A DNA stretch of 8,126 bases from Candidatus Eiseniibacteriota bacterium (GTDB taxonomy: Bacteria; Joyebacterota; Joyebacteria; Joyebacterales; Joyebacteraceae), in contig DAOWER010000192.1 of assembly GCA_030638405.1 (NCBI GenBank), positions 1-8,126 on the forward strand. Reading direction: 5' to 3'. Below are positions 1 through 5,972 of this stretch, piece by piece. A program made the position numbers and the translations under genes. Position 1 is the stretch's first letter; every line of letters begins with the position of its first letter. The notes beneath the pieces are model-generated. The model had not been told where the DNA came from, made no database searches, and saw nothing but the letters and a program-made list of their open reading frames with translations.

Positions 1-1107
1 GAGCGCGAGCAGACGCTCAACCAGCTTCTGGTTGAGATGGACGGCTTCGAGTCCAACGAGGGAGTGATCTTACTGGCCGCCACCAACAGGCCGGACGTTC
101 TCGATCCGGCGCTGCTGCGCCCCGGCCGCTTCGGCCGGCAAATAGTGGTGGACCGGCCAGAGCTGCAGGGAAGGGTCGGCATTCTCAAGGTGAGTGCGCG
201 GGACGTCACCGTGGACGAGAAAGTCGATTTCCAGATCATCGCCCGTGGAACGCCGGGGCTGTCCGGCGCGGACCTGGCGAACCTCGTGAACGAGGCGGCA
301 CTCCGGGCCGCGCGGGTCGGGCACGAGGCCGTCGAGATGGATGACTTCGAGGAAGCCAAGGACAAGATAATGCTCGGCATGGAGAGAAAGAGTGTCATCC
401 TCTCCGACGAGGAGATTCGGACGACCGCCTACCACGAGGCCGGTCACGCGCTCGTGTCGTGGCTCACGCCGGGAACGGACCCAATACACAAGGTCACGAT
501 CATCCCGAGAGGTCACGCGCTCGGGATAACGCACTTCCTTCCCGTGGACGAGAGACACAACTACAGCAGGCAGTACTGGCTGAACGCGCTGACCAGCGCC
601 CTCGGAGGACGAGCCTCAGAGAAGATCGCCCTCACTGATATCAATACCGGCGCCGCACAGGACATCAGCTACGCAACGGAGATCGCGCGGCGGATGGTAT
701 GCGAGTGGGGTATGAGCGACGCACTCGGACCAGTGACCTTTGGGAAGGAAGAGGGTCAGATCTTTCTCGGCCGAGAGATAGGCAGGACCAAGGACCACAG
801 CGAGGCCACCGCCGTTCTGATTGACAAGGAGATTCGCGCACTCGTCGATGACGCCAGCGTTCGCGCCGAGAAACTTCTGTCAGCCAACCTCGATAAGCTG
901 AACTTGCTTGCCGAGACGCTCCTCGAGCGCGAGACGCTCACCGGAGACGACGTCAACGAACTGTTCGGTGTCGCCACGAGCCACGAGGGCGACGCCGCTG
1001 AAAACACCGACGATGAGACCTCGTCCGGTGACGGGAAGGACGAATCCGACGCGGAAGCACCGGCTCCGTCCCTCTGGCCCGAAGACGCCGAACCCCCGAC
1101 AGAGTAG
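1..1107 (+). CDS. ftsH: ATP-dependent zinc metalloprotease FtsH, C-terminal part (5' end outside window)
   Basis: FtsH is a hexameric, membrane-anchored AAA+ protease of the inner membrane that unfolds and degrades misassembled membrane proteins and short-lived regulators. The frame is open from base 1, and residues before the ATG at 37 (ERE..LNQLLVEMDGF) are the normal FtsH sequence after Walker B, so that ATG is internal. Missing upstream are the membrane anchor and Walker A/B. Present are the second region of homology (ATNRPDVLDPALLRPGRF, with sensor-1 Asn and arginine-finger region), the GLSGADLANLVNEAAL lid segment, the zinc-protease motif HEAGH at 433-447 (His, catalytic Glu, His), and the GAAQD segment whose Asp at 661-663 matches the third zinc ligand. 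The protein ends in a tail of about 40 residues rich in Asp/Glu and Pro. It stops with TAG three bases before folP, so the two are probably translated together. Identification is certain; only the N-terminus is unseen. Confidence 0.97.
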   Translation, partial: EREQTLNQLLVEMDGFESNEGVILLAATNRPDVLDPALLRPGRFGRQIVVDRPELQGRVGILKVSARDVTVDEKVDFQIIARGTPGLSGADLANLVNEAALRAARVGHEAVEMDDFEEAKDKIMLGMERKSVILSDEEIRTTAYHEAGHALVSWLTPGTDPIHKVTIIPRGHALGITHFLPVDERHNYSRQYWLNALTSALGGRASEKIALTDINTGAAQDISYATEIARRMVCEWGMSDALGPVTFGKEEGQIFLGREIGRTKDHSEATAVLIDKEIRALVDDASVRAEKLLSANLDKLNLLAETLLERETLTGDDVNELFGVATSHEGDAAENTDDETSSGDGKDESDAEAPAPSLWPEDAEPPTE

Positions 1108-1110
1108 CCC

Positions 1111-2328
1111 ATGACCGACGTCCTTTCCCCACGAGCACTGCTCATCGCGTCGCGTGAGGACGCCGCGCGCGAGATGCTGAAGATCGGCGTCTGCAAGGGC
1201 GGCGTCGATGCGATGGAGGGGAAGGCACGCACTCTGGTCGTGAAGGTCACCGACGCCACTGTTCCCGCCGCGCACGTCCTCAAACAGCAGATGCTATCGC
1301 TCGGCGGTGACGCTGCCGTCGCCAAGGACGTCATCACGCACGCCGTTGACTCGACCGACGTTCTCATCATGGGAACGCCCAGGCAGATGCGCGACCTCAC
1401 GCGCAAACTGTCGTGGCAGCCGTTCGGTCTTCCGGAACTCGGGGAGCGCATCGGCGAGCTGCTCGACACGCTTGATGGGTCCGGGGCCACCGTCCTGCGC
1501 GCGGGACCGTACACTCTCAACCTCTCGGAACGGGTCCACATCATGGGCGTTCTCAACGTCACTCCGGACTCGTTCTCCGACGGCGGCGACTACCTTCGCC
1601 CCACGGCCGCCGTCGAGCGCGCTCTCGCCATGATCGAGGAGGGCGCCGACATCATAGACGTCGGCGGGCAGTCCAGCAGGCCCGGGTCGGAGCCAGTGAC
1701 CGAGGACGAGGAACTCAAGCGCGTGATGCCCGTGATCGAGCGCGTGCGCGAGGAGTGGGACGGACCTCTTTCTATCGACACTTACCGGGCTCGTGTCGCC
1801 GAGGAAGCGCTCAAGGCCGGCGCCTCGATCGTGAACGACATATCCGCCTTCACCGCGGAGCCCGCGACGGGCGGCGTGACGGCTGACGCCGGCGCGGCGG
1901 CGGTGCTCATGCACATGCGGGGAACTCCGGCAACGATGCAGGAGAACCCTTCCTACGAAGACCTGATGGGGGAAGTCGCGTTCTTCCTCGAATCGGCCGT
2001 AGAGCGGGCAATCTCAGCGGGGGTCGGCGACGACCAGATTGCCGTTGACCCGGGAATAGGATTCGGGAAGACTACGGAGCACAACCTGGCGATACTCAGG
2101 AGGCTGCCGGAACTCGCCGTCCTGGGGAAGCCGATCCTGGTCGGGCCGTCGAGGAAGAGCTTCATCGGGAACGTGCTCGGCCTGCCCGCGGGGGAACGGC
2201 TCGAGGGGACCCTCGCAACGGCCGCCTACGCCGTGGCGCAGGGAGCGAGGATCATACGGGTGCACGACGTCAGGCCGACAATCCGCGCGGTGCGGATGGT
2301 GGAAGCGTGTATCGCATCGTCCGCGTAG
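1111..2328 (+). CDS. folP: Dihydropteroate synthase with N-terminal accessory domain
   Basis: DHPS joins 6-hydroxymethyl-dihydropterin pyrophosphate to p-aminobenzoate, giving dihydropteroate for folate synthesis; it is the sulfonamide target and is cytosolic. In this 405-residue protein the TIM-barrel enzyme starts near residue 130. It shows GVLNVTPDSFSDGG (146-159), DVGGQSSRPG (183-192), SIDT (221-224), NDIS (242-245), MHMRGTP (267-273), DPGIGFGKT (313-321), GPSRKSFIG (345-353) and RVHDV (383-387), so all pterin and phosphate loops are present. The second motif has QSS where EST is common, at a position that also varies in functional enzymes. Residues 1-128 form an extra domain (ILKQQMLSLGGDAAV, then TDVLIMGTP and QPFGL) that E. 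coli FolP, about 280 residues, lacks. From memory, similar extensions occur in some Firmicutes and deltaproteobacterial homologs. The ATG is three bases after the ftsH stop with only a weak AGAG upstream, which fits translational coupling; later starts would cut into the extension. Stop is TAG. Confidence 0.95.
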   Translation: MTDVLSPRALLIASREDAAREMLKIGVCKGGVDAMEGKARTLVVKVTDATVPAAHVLKQQMLSLGGDAAVAKDVITHAVDSTDVLIMGTPRQMRDLTRKLSWQPFGLPELGERIGELLDTLDGSGATVLRAGPYTLNLSERVHIMGVLNVTPDSFSDGGDYLRPTAAVERALAMIEEGADIIDVGGQSSRPGSEPVTEDEELKRVMPVIERVREEWDGPLSIDTYRARVAEEALKAGASIVNDISAFTAEPATGGVTADAGAAAVLMHMRGTPATMQENPSYEDLMGEVAFFLESAVERAISAGVGDDQIAVDPGIGFGKTTEHNLAILRRLPELAVLGKPILVGPSRKSFIGNVLGLPAGERLEGTLATAAYAVAQGARIIRVHDVRPTIRAVRMVEACIASSA

Positions 2329-2345
2329 CGGGCCGCGCGAGGACG
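2318..2345 (+). terminator. Possible imperfect hairpin at the 3' end of folP
   Basis: CGTCC (2318-2322) is complementary to GGACG (2341-2345), and GCG (2323-2325) can pair with CGC (2336-2338) after a two-base bulge. The stem spans the folP stop codon. No T-rich run follows, so it is at best a weak attenuator or 3'-end-stabilising element. In GC-rich DNA such pairings are common. Confidence 0.25.
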
Positions 2346-2350
2346 AGACA

Positions 2351-2375
2351 GGGCAAGGCAGGGCAGGGCAGCGGG
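2351..2375 (+). repeat. Pentamer repeat (GGGCA-type) with G-quadruplex pattern
   Basis: Four tandem five-base units (GGGCA, AGGCA, GGGCA, GGGCA) fill 2351-2370, followed by a further GGG at 2373-2375. Four GGG runs (2351, 2361, 2366, 2373) are separated by 7, 2 and 4 bases, which meets the usual G3+N1-7 quadruplex rule on the + strand and so in the mRNA. It lies between folP and cdaA, away from any coding sequence. Whether it folds is unknown, and a simple slippage repeat is the alternative. Confidence 0.5.
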
Positions 2376-2396
2376 AGCCGTCGCGATCAGGCCTTC

Positions 2397-2430
2397 CGGG
2401 GCGAGAACGTCCGAACCCCGAACCTTCGGA
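2397..2430 (+). promoter_or_regulatory. Candidate H-type pseudoknot in the cdaA leader, covering part of the RBS
   Basis: Two complementary pairs interleave. CGGGG (2397-2401) pairs with CCCCG (2416-2420), and TCCGAA (2410-2415) pairs with TTCGGA (2425-2430). The order of the arms is that of an H-type pseudoknot, with connecting loops of 8, 0 and 4 bases, all sterically acceptable. The last arm includes the GGA of the cdaA Shine-Dalgarno, so folding would hide it. All pairings are perfect Watson-Crick, but the stems are short (5 and 6 bp) and could arise by chance. No known riboswitch class was recognised. Confidence 0.35.
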
Positions 2431-2433
2431 GAG
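2428..2433 (+). promoter_or_regulatory. Ribosome-binding site of cdaA
   Basis: GGAGAG lies seven bases before the ATG at 2441 and is the only good Shine-Dalgarno match in the gap. Its first bases are also the last arm of a possible hairpin with 2410-2415, so access could depend on RNA folding. Confidence 0.7.
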
Positions 2434-2440
2434 AGAAGCG

Positions 2441-3208
2441 ATGTCAGGCTGGAGAATCGTCATAGACCTCGTCGACGTAGTGATAGTCGCGTTCATAGTG
2501 TACCACCTGCTCCTCCTGCTCCGAGGAAGGCGCGCGATGCAGATGCTGACGTCGCTCTTCGTGATCGTCATCATCGGGTTCGTCGCACGCTGGCTCCAGT
2601 TCGACGCGCTGAACTGGCTCATGTCCGGCCTCAAGGGCATCTGGGCCGTCATCTTCGTGATCCTGTTCCAGGACGACCTCAGGAGACTGCTCGGCCAGGC
2701 CGGGCAGAGCCGCTTCCTGAGACCGCTCGTCAAGCTCGAGGAGCATCAGTCGATAGACGCCATCGTCGCCGCATCGAAGACCATGTCGCAGAAGAGCACC
2801 GGCGCACTGATGGTCGTCGAGCGCTCCGCCAGACTCACCAATTACTATCAGACCGGCGTCCAGCTGAACGCCCCGGTGGTGTCCACCCTGCTGGAGTCGA
2901 TCTTCACACCGCTCACGCCTCTCCACGACGGAGCGGCCATCATTAGCAGCAACCAGATCGTGGCGGCACGCTGCACGCTTCCCCTCTCACAGAATCCATA
3001 CTTCGTCCACACTCTTGGGACACGGCACCGCGCCGCCGTCGGACTGACGGAGGAGACCGATGCTGTTGTGGTCGTCGTCTCGGAGGAAACCGGAGAGATA
3101 TCGCTGGCGCTCGCGGGGCAGATCTCGAGGGGCCTCTCCCCCGGCGCGCTGAAGGAGAGACTTGTACAGCTTCTGAGACCAACACCGGCTGAGGGAACGG
3201 GAAGCTAG
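2441..3208 (+). CDS. cdaA: Diadenylate cyclase CdaA (membrane-bound c-di-AMP synthase)
   Basis: CdaA condenses two ATP into the second messenger c-di-AMP, which controls potassium and osmolyte transport and cell-wall homeostasis. The 255-residue protein is close to the family's usual length (about 270). Three hydrophobic segments occupy roughly residues 5-25, 36-50 and 62-78, followed by the family-typical FQDDLRRLL linker. The DisA_N/DAC domain fills about residues 95-245. Both nucleotide-binding motifs are intact: DGA at 163-165 (within PLHDGAAI; Asp codon at 2927-2929) and RHR at 195-197 (within GTRHRAAVG), so the enzyme should be active. A GGAGAG at 2428-2433 sits seven bases before the ATG and fixes the start. 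It lies 112 bases after folP and 10 before the DUF2723 gene. The usual next genes, cdaR (YbbR domains) and glmM, are not here, so no known CdaA regulator is encoded nearby. The leader contains potential RNA structures described separately. Stop is TAG. Confidence 0.95.
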   Translation: MSGWRIVIDLVDVVIVAFIVYHLLLLLRGRRAMQMLTSLFVIVIIGFVARWLQFDALNWLMSGLKGIWAVIFVILFQDDLRRLLGQAGQSRFLRPLVKLEEHQSIDAIVAASKTMSQKSTGALMVVERSARLTNYYQTGVQLNAPVVSTLLESIFTPLTPLHDGAAIISSNQIVAARCTLPLSQNPYFVHTLGTRHRAAVGLTEETDAVVVVVSEETGEISLALAGQISRGLSPGALKERLVQLLRPTPAEGTGS

Positions 3209-3213
3209 AGGAG
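3208..3213 (+). promoter_or_regulatory. Ribosome-binding site of the DUF2723 gene
   Basis: GAGGAG begins at the last base of the cdaA TAG and sits five bases before the ATG at 3219. The overlap with the upstream stop suggests coupled translation and that no separate promoter separates the two genes. Confidence 0.75.
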
Positions 3214-3218
3214 ACCTG

Positions 3219-5906
3219 ATGTACGACCATGAGAGAACTAATCGCATCATCGCATGGGCGTTCGGAGCATTCTCGCTGATCATGTACCTCATGACCACCG
3301 CGCCGGTCGTGGCGTTCTGGGACAATGGGGAGTTCGTTGCTGTCGGCTACACCCTCGGCGTCGGCCACCCGCCCGGCTCTCCGTTCTACACTCTGATCTC
3401 GAGGCTGTTCTCAGTGTTGCCGTTCGCCAATCCGGCTCAGGCGGTCAACTTCGAGTCGGTGGTGTCCGCGGCGCTGGCGCTCATGCTCCTCTACCTAGCG
3501 ATCGCAAAGATGGCCAAGCGATGGGAGGGCGCGGTACGGAGCTTCAGGGAAGGACTTCCCACCTACGTAGCCGGGATCACCGCCTGCCTCTTCACAGGGT
3601 TCTCGTTCAGCTTCTGGGAGAACGCGCTCGAGGCTGAGGTGTATGCCACCAACATGCTGGTAATGACGGGGTCGCTCTGGCTGATCATGAGGTGGTCGGA
3701 GGTCCGCGAGGAGCCCAGGGACAGACGGTACCTGTACTTGATCATGTACCTGTTGTCCGTGGGGATCGGGATCCACATGGGCAGCCTGCTGTGGGCGCCC
3801 GGCATCCTGCTCTTCATGATCTTCTTTGAGCGGAACTACCTCGGGGTCATCTTCCTCGGCCTGCCGCTGCTCGTGGGCTTCGTGCTTCTTTCGAAGGGCA
3901 TGGACTGGTACAGGGGACCCTTGGGTCTGTGGTTGATGTGGGCCGCCGTGACGGTCTTCTATGCGACACCGGCGCTCTGGCCCAAGCAGCAGAAAGTCAA
4001 GGGCAAGCGCGCGAAGGACCCGAAGACGCATCCCGCGGTCATGCCCTCGTGGCTGACGATAGGGCTGGCCCTGGTGAGCGTTGTTCTGCTCTTCGCCACG
4101 ACATCGGCGCACGGCAGTGGCGCGGGCGCATGGTACGTCGGCGGCGCGGCCGTCTCGGCAGGAGCCGTGTTTCTCTTCGTTCGCCTGCTTCGCACGGGCA
4201 CGATCGACAGGCCGGAAATCCCCGCCAGGATGGTCCTGGGAACGGTGGCCCTGGCAGTCATAGCACTCTCGGTGCACGCGTATCTCCTCATAAGGGCCCG
4301 CCTCAATCCCGCCATCAACGAGTCCGACCCTGACACGTGGGGCGCGGTCCTCGATGTGATGAGGCGCAAGCAGTACGAACCAATGAGGTTCTTCCCACGA
4401 AGAACCCCGTTCATCAACCAGTTCAGGATTCTCTGGGGGTACTACCGCATTCAGTTCCCCGTGTTCCCCCCCGTTCTGTGGTTCGCGTCCGTCCCCTCGT
4501 TCCTCCTGGCGATATGGGGCGCTATTGCGCACCTCAGGCGCGACAGAAGGACTGCGGTCATGATGCTCGTCGGCTTCGCCATCGCGTCCGTCGGGCTTCT
4601 CTTCTACCTCAACATCTCCGACCACGAGGTCAGGAGCCGCGAGTACTTCTGGGTGCCGTCCTACGTGGTCCTCGCCATCTGGATGGGAATAGGCTCAGGA
4701 GCGATAATCCGATGGGCCGACAAGATGGGAAGTGCCTACCGCAACGTCATGGTGGGGGCGCTTCTGCTGTTCGCGGCCATGCCCATCGTCATGCAGTACC
4801 ACGTAATGGACAGGAGCGAGAACAAGGTCGCGTACTACTACGGTTGGAACATGATCAACTTCCTCGAAGAGGATGCGATCATCATCACGAACGGAGACAA
4901 CGACACGTTCCCGCTCTGGTACCTCCAGCAGGTCGAAGGTATCCGCACCGACGTGGACATCGTCAACCTCTCGCTGATACAGATCAACTGGTACATCGAG
5001 CAGCTGAAGGACCGTGAAGTACCAATGAGCTTCACGTACGACGAAATTGACCGCATGACGCCCTATTGGACCCGCGACGCCGACACCGGGGAACTGAAGC
5101 TGATCACACTGCGGGACATCACACTTCACGACATCATACGGGAGAACAACTGGAAGAGGCCCATCTACTTCGCCGTCACCGTTGATGACTTCATGGGCTA
5201 CTACGACAACCTCGAGCTGGAGGGCATGGTCTTCCGTCTCAGGCCCGAGGTGGGGCGTCACATGATCAATGTCGAGAAAACATACGAGAACTGCTTCGAG
5301 AACTACAGATACGACAGCCTCGTCGACGTCGATGACGGCTGGAGAATCATGGACGAGATCTACAAGCCTCCGACGACAACGCGTCTGGTGACCAACTATG
5401 CCGCCGGGTTCTCACGTCTGGGCTTCAAGGCGATGCAGACGCCTCCGATCAACGCGGAGGAGGCGGTCCGCCTCTACAACCTGGCCCTGAAGTTCGCGCC
5501 GAGCTACGGCCCCGCTCTGAACGGGCTCATCGCCATCCACGCCGTCCACATGAGGCAGCCGGAGAAAGCGCTTCCGCTGGCAGAGAGGCTCCTGGAGGCC
5601 CAGCCTGAGCGCGTCGAGACGTGGGTGAGATACGGTGGGGTCCACCTGATGATCGCTGAGAGGGTGGACAGAAGCGGCAGGGAGGTGGAGGCTCTGGCGC
5701 ATTTCGAGGAAGCCGTGCGCGCCTACGAACACGCTCTGAGCCAGGAGCCGGACAGGCGCGAACTCTACCCGCCGCTTCTTTCGATGTACCAGAAGCTGGG
5801 CAGAACCCAAGAGCTGAACAGCCTGCTGGACCTGTGGGGCAGATACGCACCCGAGGAGCTTGAGGATCTGATGGAATCGGGCGCGGAAATGAACCTCATG
5901 AAGTAG
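3219..5906 (+). CDS. DUF2723 (GT117-like) polytopic membrane glycosyltransferase with C-terminal TPRs
   Basis: This is a large 895-residue membrane protein with a DUF2723 domain. The family includes eukaryotic TMEM260, an ER O-mannosyltransferase (CAZy GT117), so a GT-C fold enzyme moving a sugar from a lipid-phosphate donor to exported proteins is likely; the bacterial substrate is unknown. Residues 10-100 carry the family signature: FWDNGEF with acidic Asp35 and Glu38 in the first outer loop (Asp codon at 3321-3323), then LGVGHPPGSP (46-55). About 13-14 hydrophobic segments follow to residue ~530, interrupted by a basic Lys/Arg loop near 255-272. A soluble part begins with NGDNDTFPLWY (~558-568) and continues GIRTDVDIVNLSL, motifs typical of Bacteroidota DUF2723 proteins. 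From about residue 745 to 880 there are TPR-like helical repeats (EEAVRLYNLALKFAP, ALAHFEEAVRAYEHAL). The start is set by GAGGAG at 3208-3213, overlapping the cdaA stop, so it is co-transcribed with cdaA. Sugar, acceptor and role are inferred. Confidence 0.87.
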   Translation: MYDHERTNRIIAWAFGAFSLIMYLMTTAPVVAFWDNGEFVAVGYTLGVGHPPGSPFYTLISRLFSVLPFANPAQAVNFESVVSAALALMLLYLAIAKMAKRWEGAVRSFREGLPTYVAGITACLFTGFSFSFWENALEAEVYATNMLVMTGSLWLIMRWSEVREEPRDRRYLYLIMYLLSVGIGIHMGSLLWAPGILLFMIFFERNYLGVIFLGLPLLVGFVLLSKGMDWYRGPLGLWLMWAAVTVFYATPALWPKQQKVKGKRAKDPKTHPAVMPSWLTIGLALVSVVLLFATTSAHGSGAGAWYVGGAAVSAGAVFLFVRLLRTGTIDRPEIPARMVLGTVALAVIALSVHAYLLIRARLNPAINESDPDTWGAVLDVMRRKQYEPMRFFPRRTPFINQFRILWGYYRIQFPVFPPVLWFASVPSFLLAIWGAIAHLRRDRRTAVMMLVGFAIASVGLLFYLNISDHEVRSREYFWVPSYVVLAIWMGIGSGAIIRWADKMGSAYRNVMVGALLLFAAMPIVMQYHVMDRSENKVAYYYGWNMINFLEEDAIIITNGDNDTFPLWYLQQVEGIRTDVDIVNLSLIQINWYIEQLKDREVPMSFTYDEIDRMTPYWTRDADTGELKLITLRDITLHDIIRENNWKRPIYFAVTVDDFMGYYDNLELEGMVFRLRPEVGRHMINVEKTYENCFENYRYDSLVDVDDGWRIMDEIYKPPTTTRLVTNYAAGFSRLGFKAMQTPPINAEEAVRLYNLALKFAPSYGPALNGLIAIHAVHMRQPEKALPLAERLLEAQPERVETWVRYGGVHLMIAERVDRSGREVEALAHFEEAVRAYEHALSQEPDRRELYPPLLSMYQKLGRTQELNSLLDLWGRYAPEELEDLMESGAEMNLMK

Positions 5907-5918
5907 TGCGCCAGGCTC

Positions 5919-5947
5919 GACACCGGCGGCTCCCGTCGGCCGGTGTC
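5919..5947. terminator. Inverted repeat downstream of the DUF2723 gene, probable terminator stem
   Basis: GACACCGGC (5919-5927) and GCCGGTGTC (5939-5947) are a perfect 9-bp inverted repeat with an 11-base loop, beginning 12 bases after the TAG of the DUF2723 gene. The symmetric stem could act for both converging transcripts. Neither side has a real T-tract, so if it terminates it would be a stem-only or factor-assisted type; blocking 3' exonucleases is another possibility. Confidence 0.55.
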
Positions 5948-5972
5948 CGTCGCTCTGGAGAAACGAACGACA

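Noticed and set aside
37..39. ATG at 37 as the start of the ftsH fragment
   Set aside because: The frame is open from base 1, and the preceding residues match the FtsH segment after Walker B, so this Met is internal.
183..300. Frameshift or degradation in ftsH
   Set aside because: The frame reads through all conserved motifs without interruption.
756..1562. 268-codon open frame on the - strand over the ftsH-folP junction
   Set aside because: Ser/Arg-rich low-complexity translation opposite two real genes, with no recognisable motif.
1657..1686. QSS in place of EST in the folP pterin loop as a sign of sulfonamide resistance or inactivation
   Set aside because: That position varies in working DHPS enzymes and all other binding loops are intact, so no phenotype can be claimed.
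2329..2440. Separate promoter or a known c-di-AMP (ydaO-type) riboswitch before cdaA
   Set aside because: No convincing -35/-10 pair is visible, and the 112 bases are too short and lack the ydaO consensus; only simple stems, a G-rich repeat and an RBS are supportable.
2014..2733. 239-codon open frame on the - strand across the folP-cdaA gap
   Set aside because: It runs antisense through conserved parts of both genes and shows no family features, so it does not count as a gene in the gap.
3495..4625. 376-codon open frame on the - strand inside the DUF2723 gene
   Set aside because: The translation is rich in His, Arg, Glu and Gln with no domain signal, and lies opposite a well-conserved gene; typical shadow of GC-rich coding sequence.
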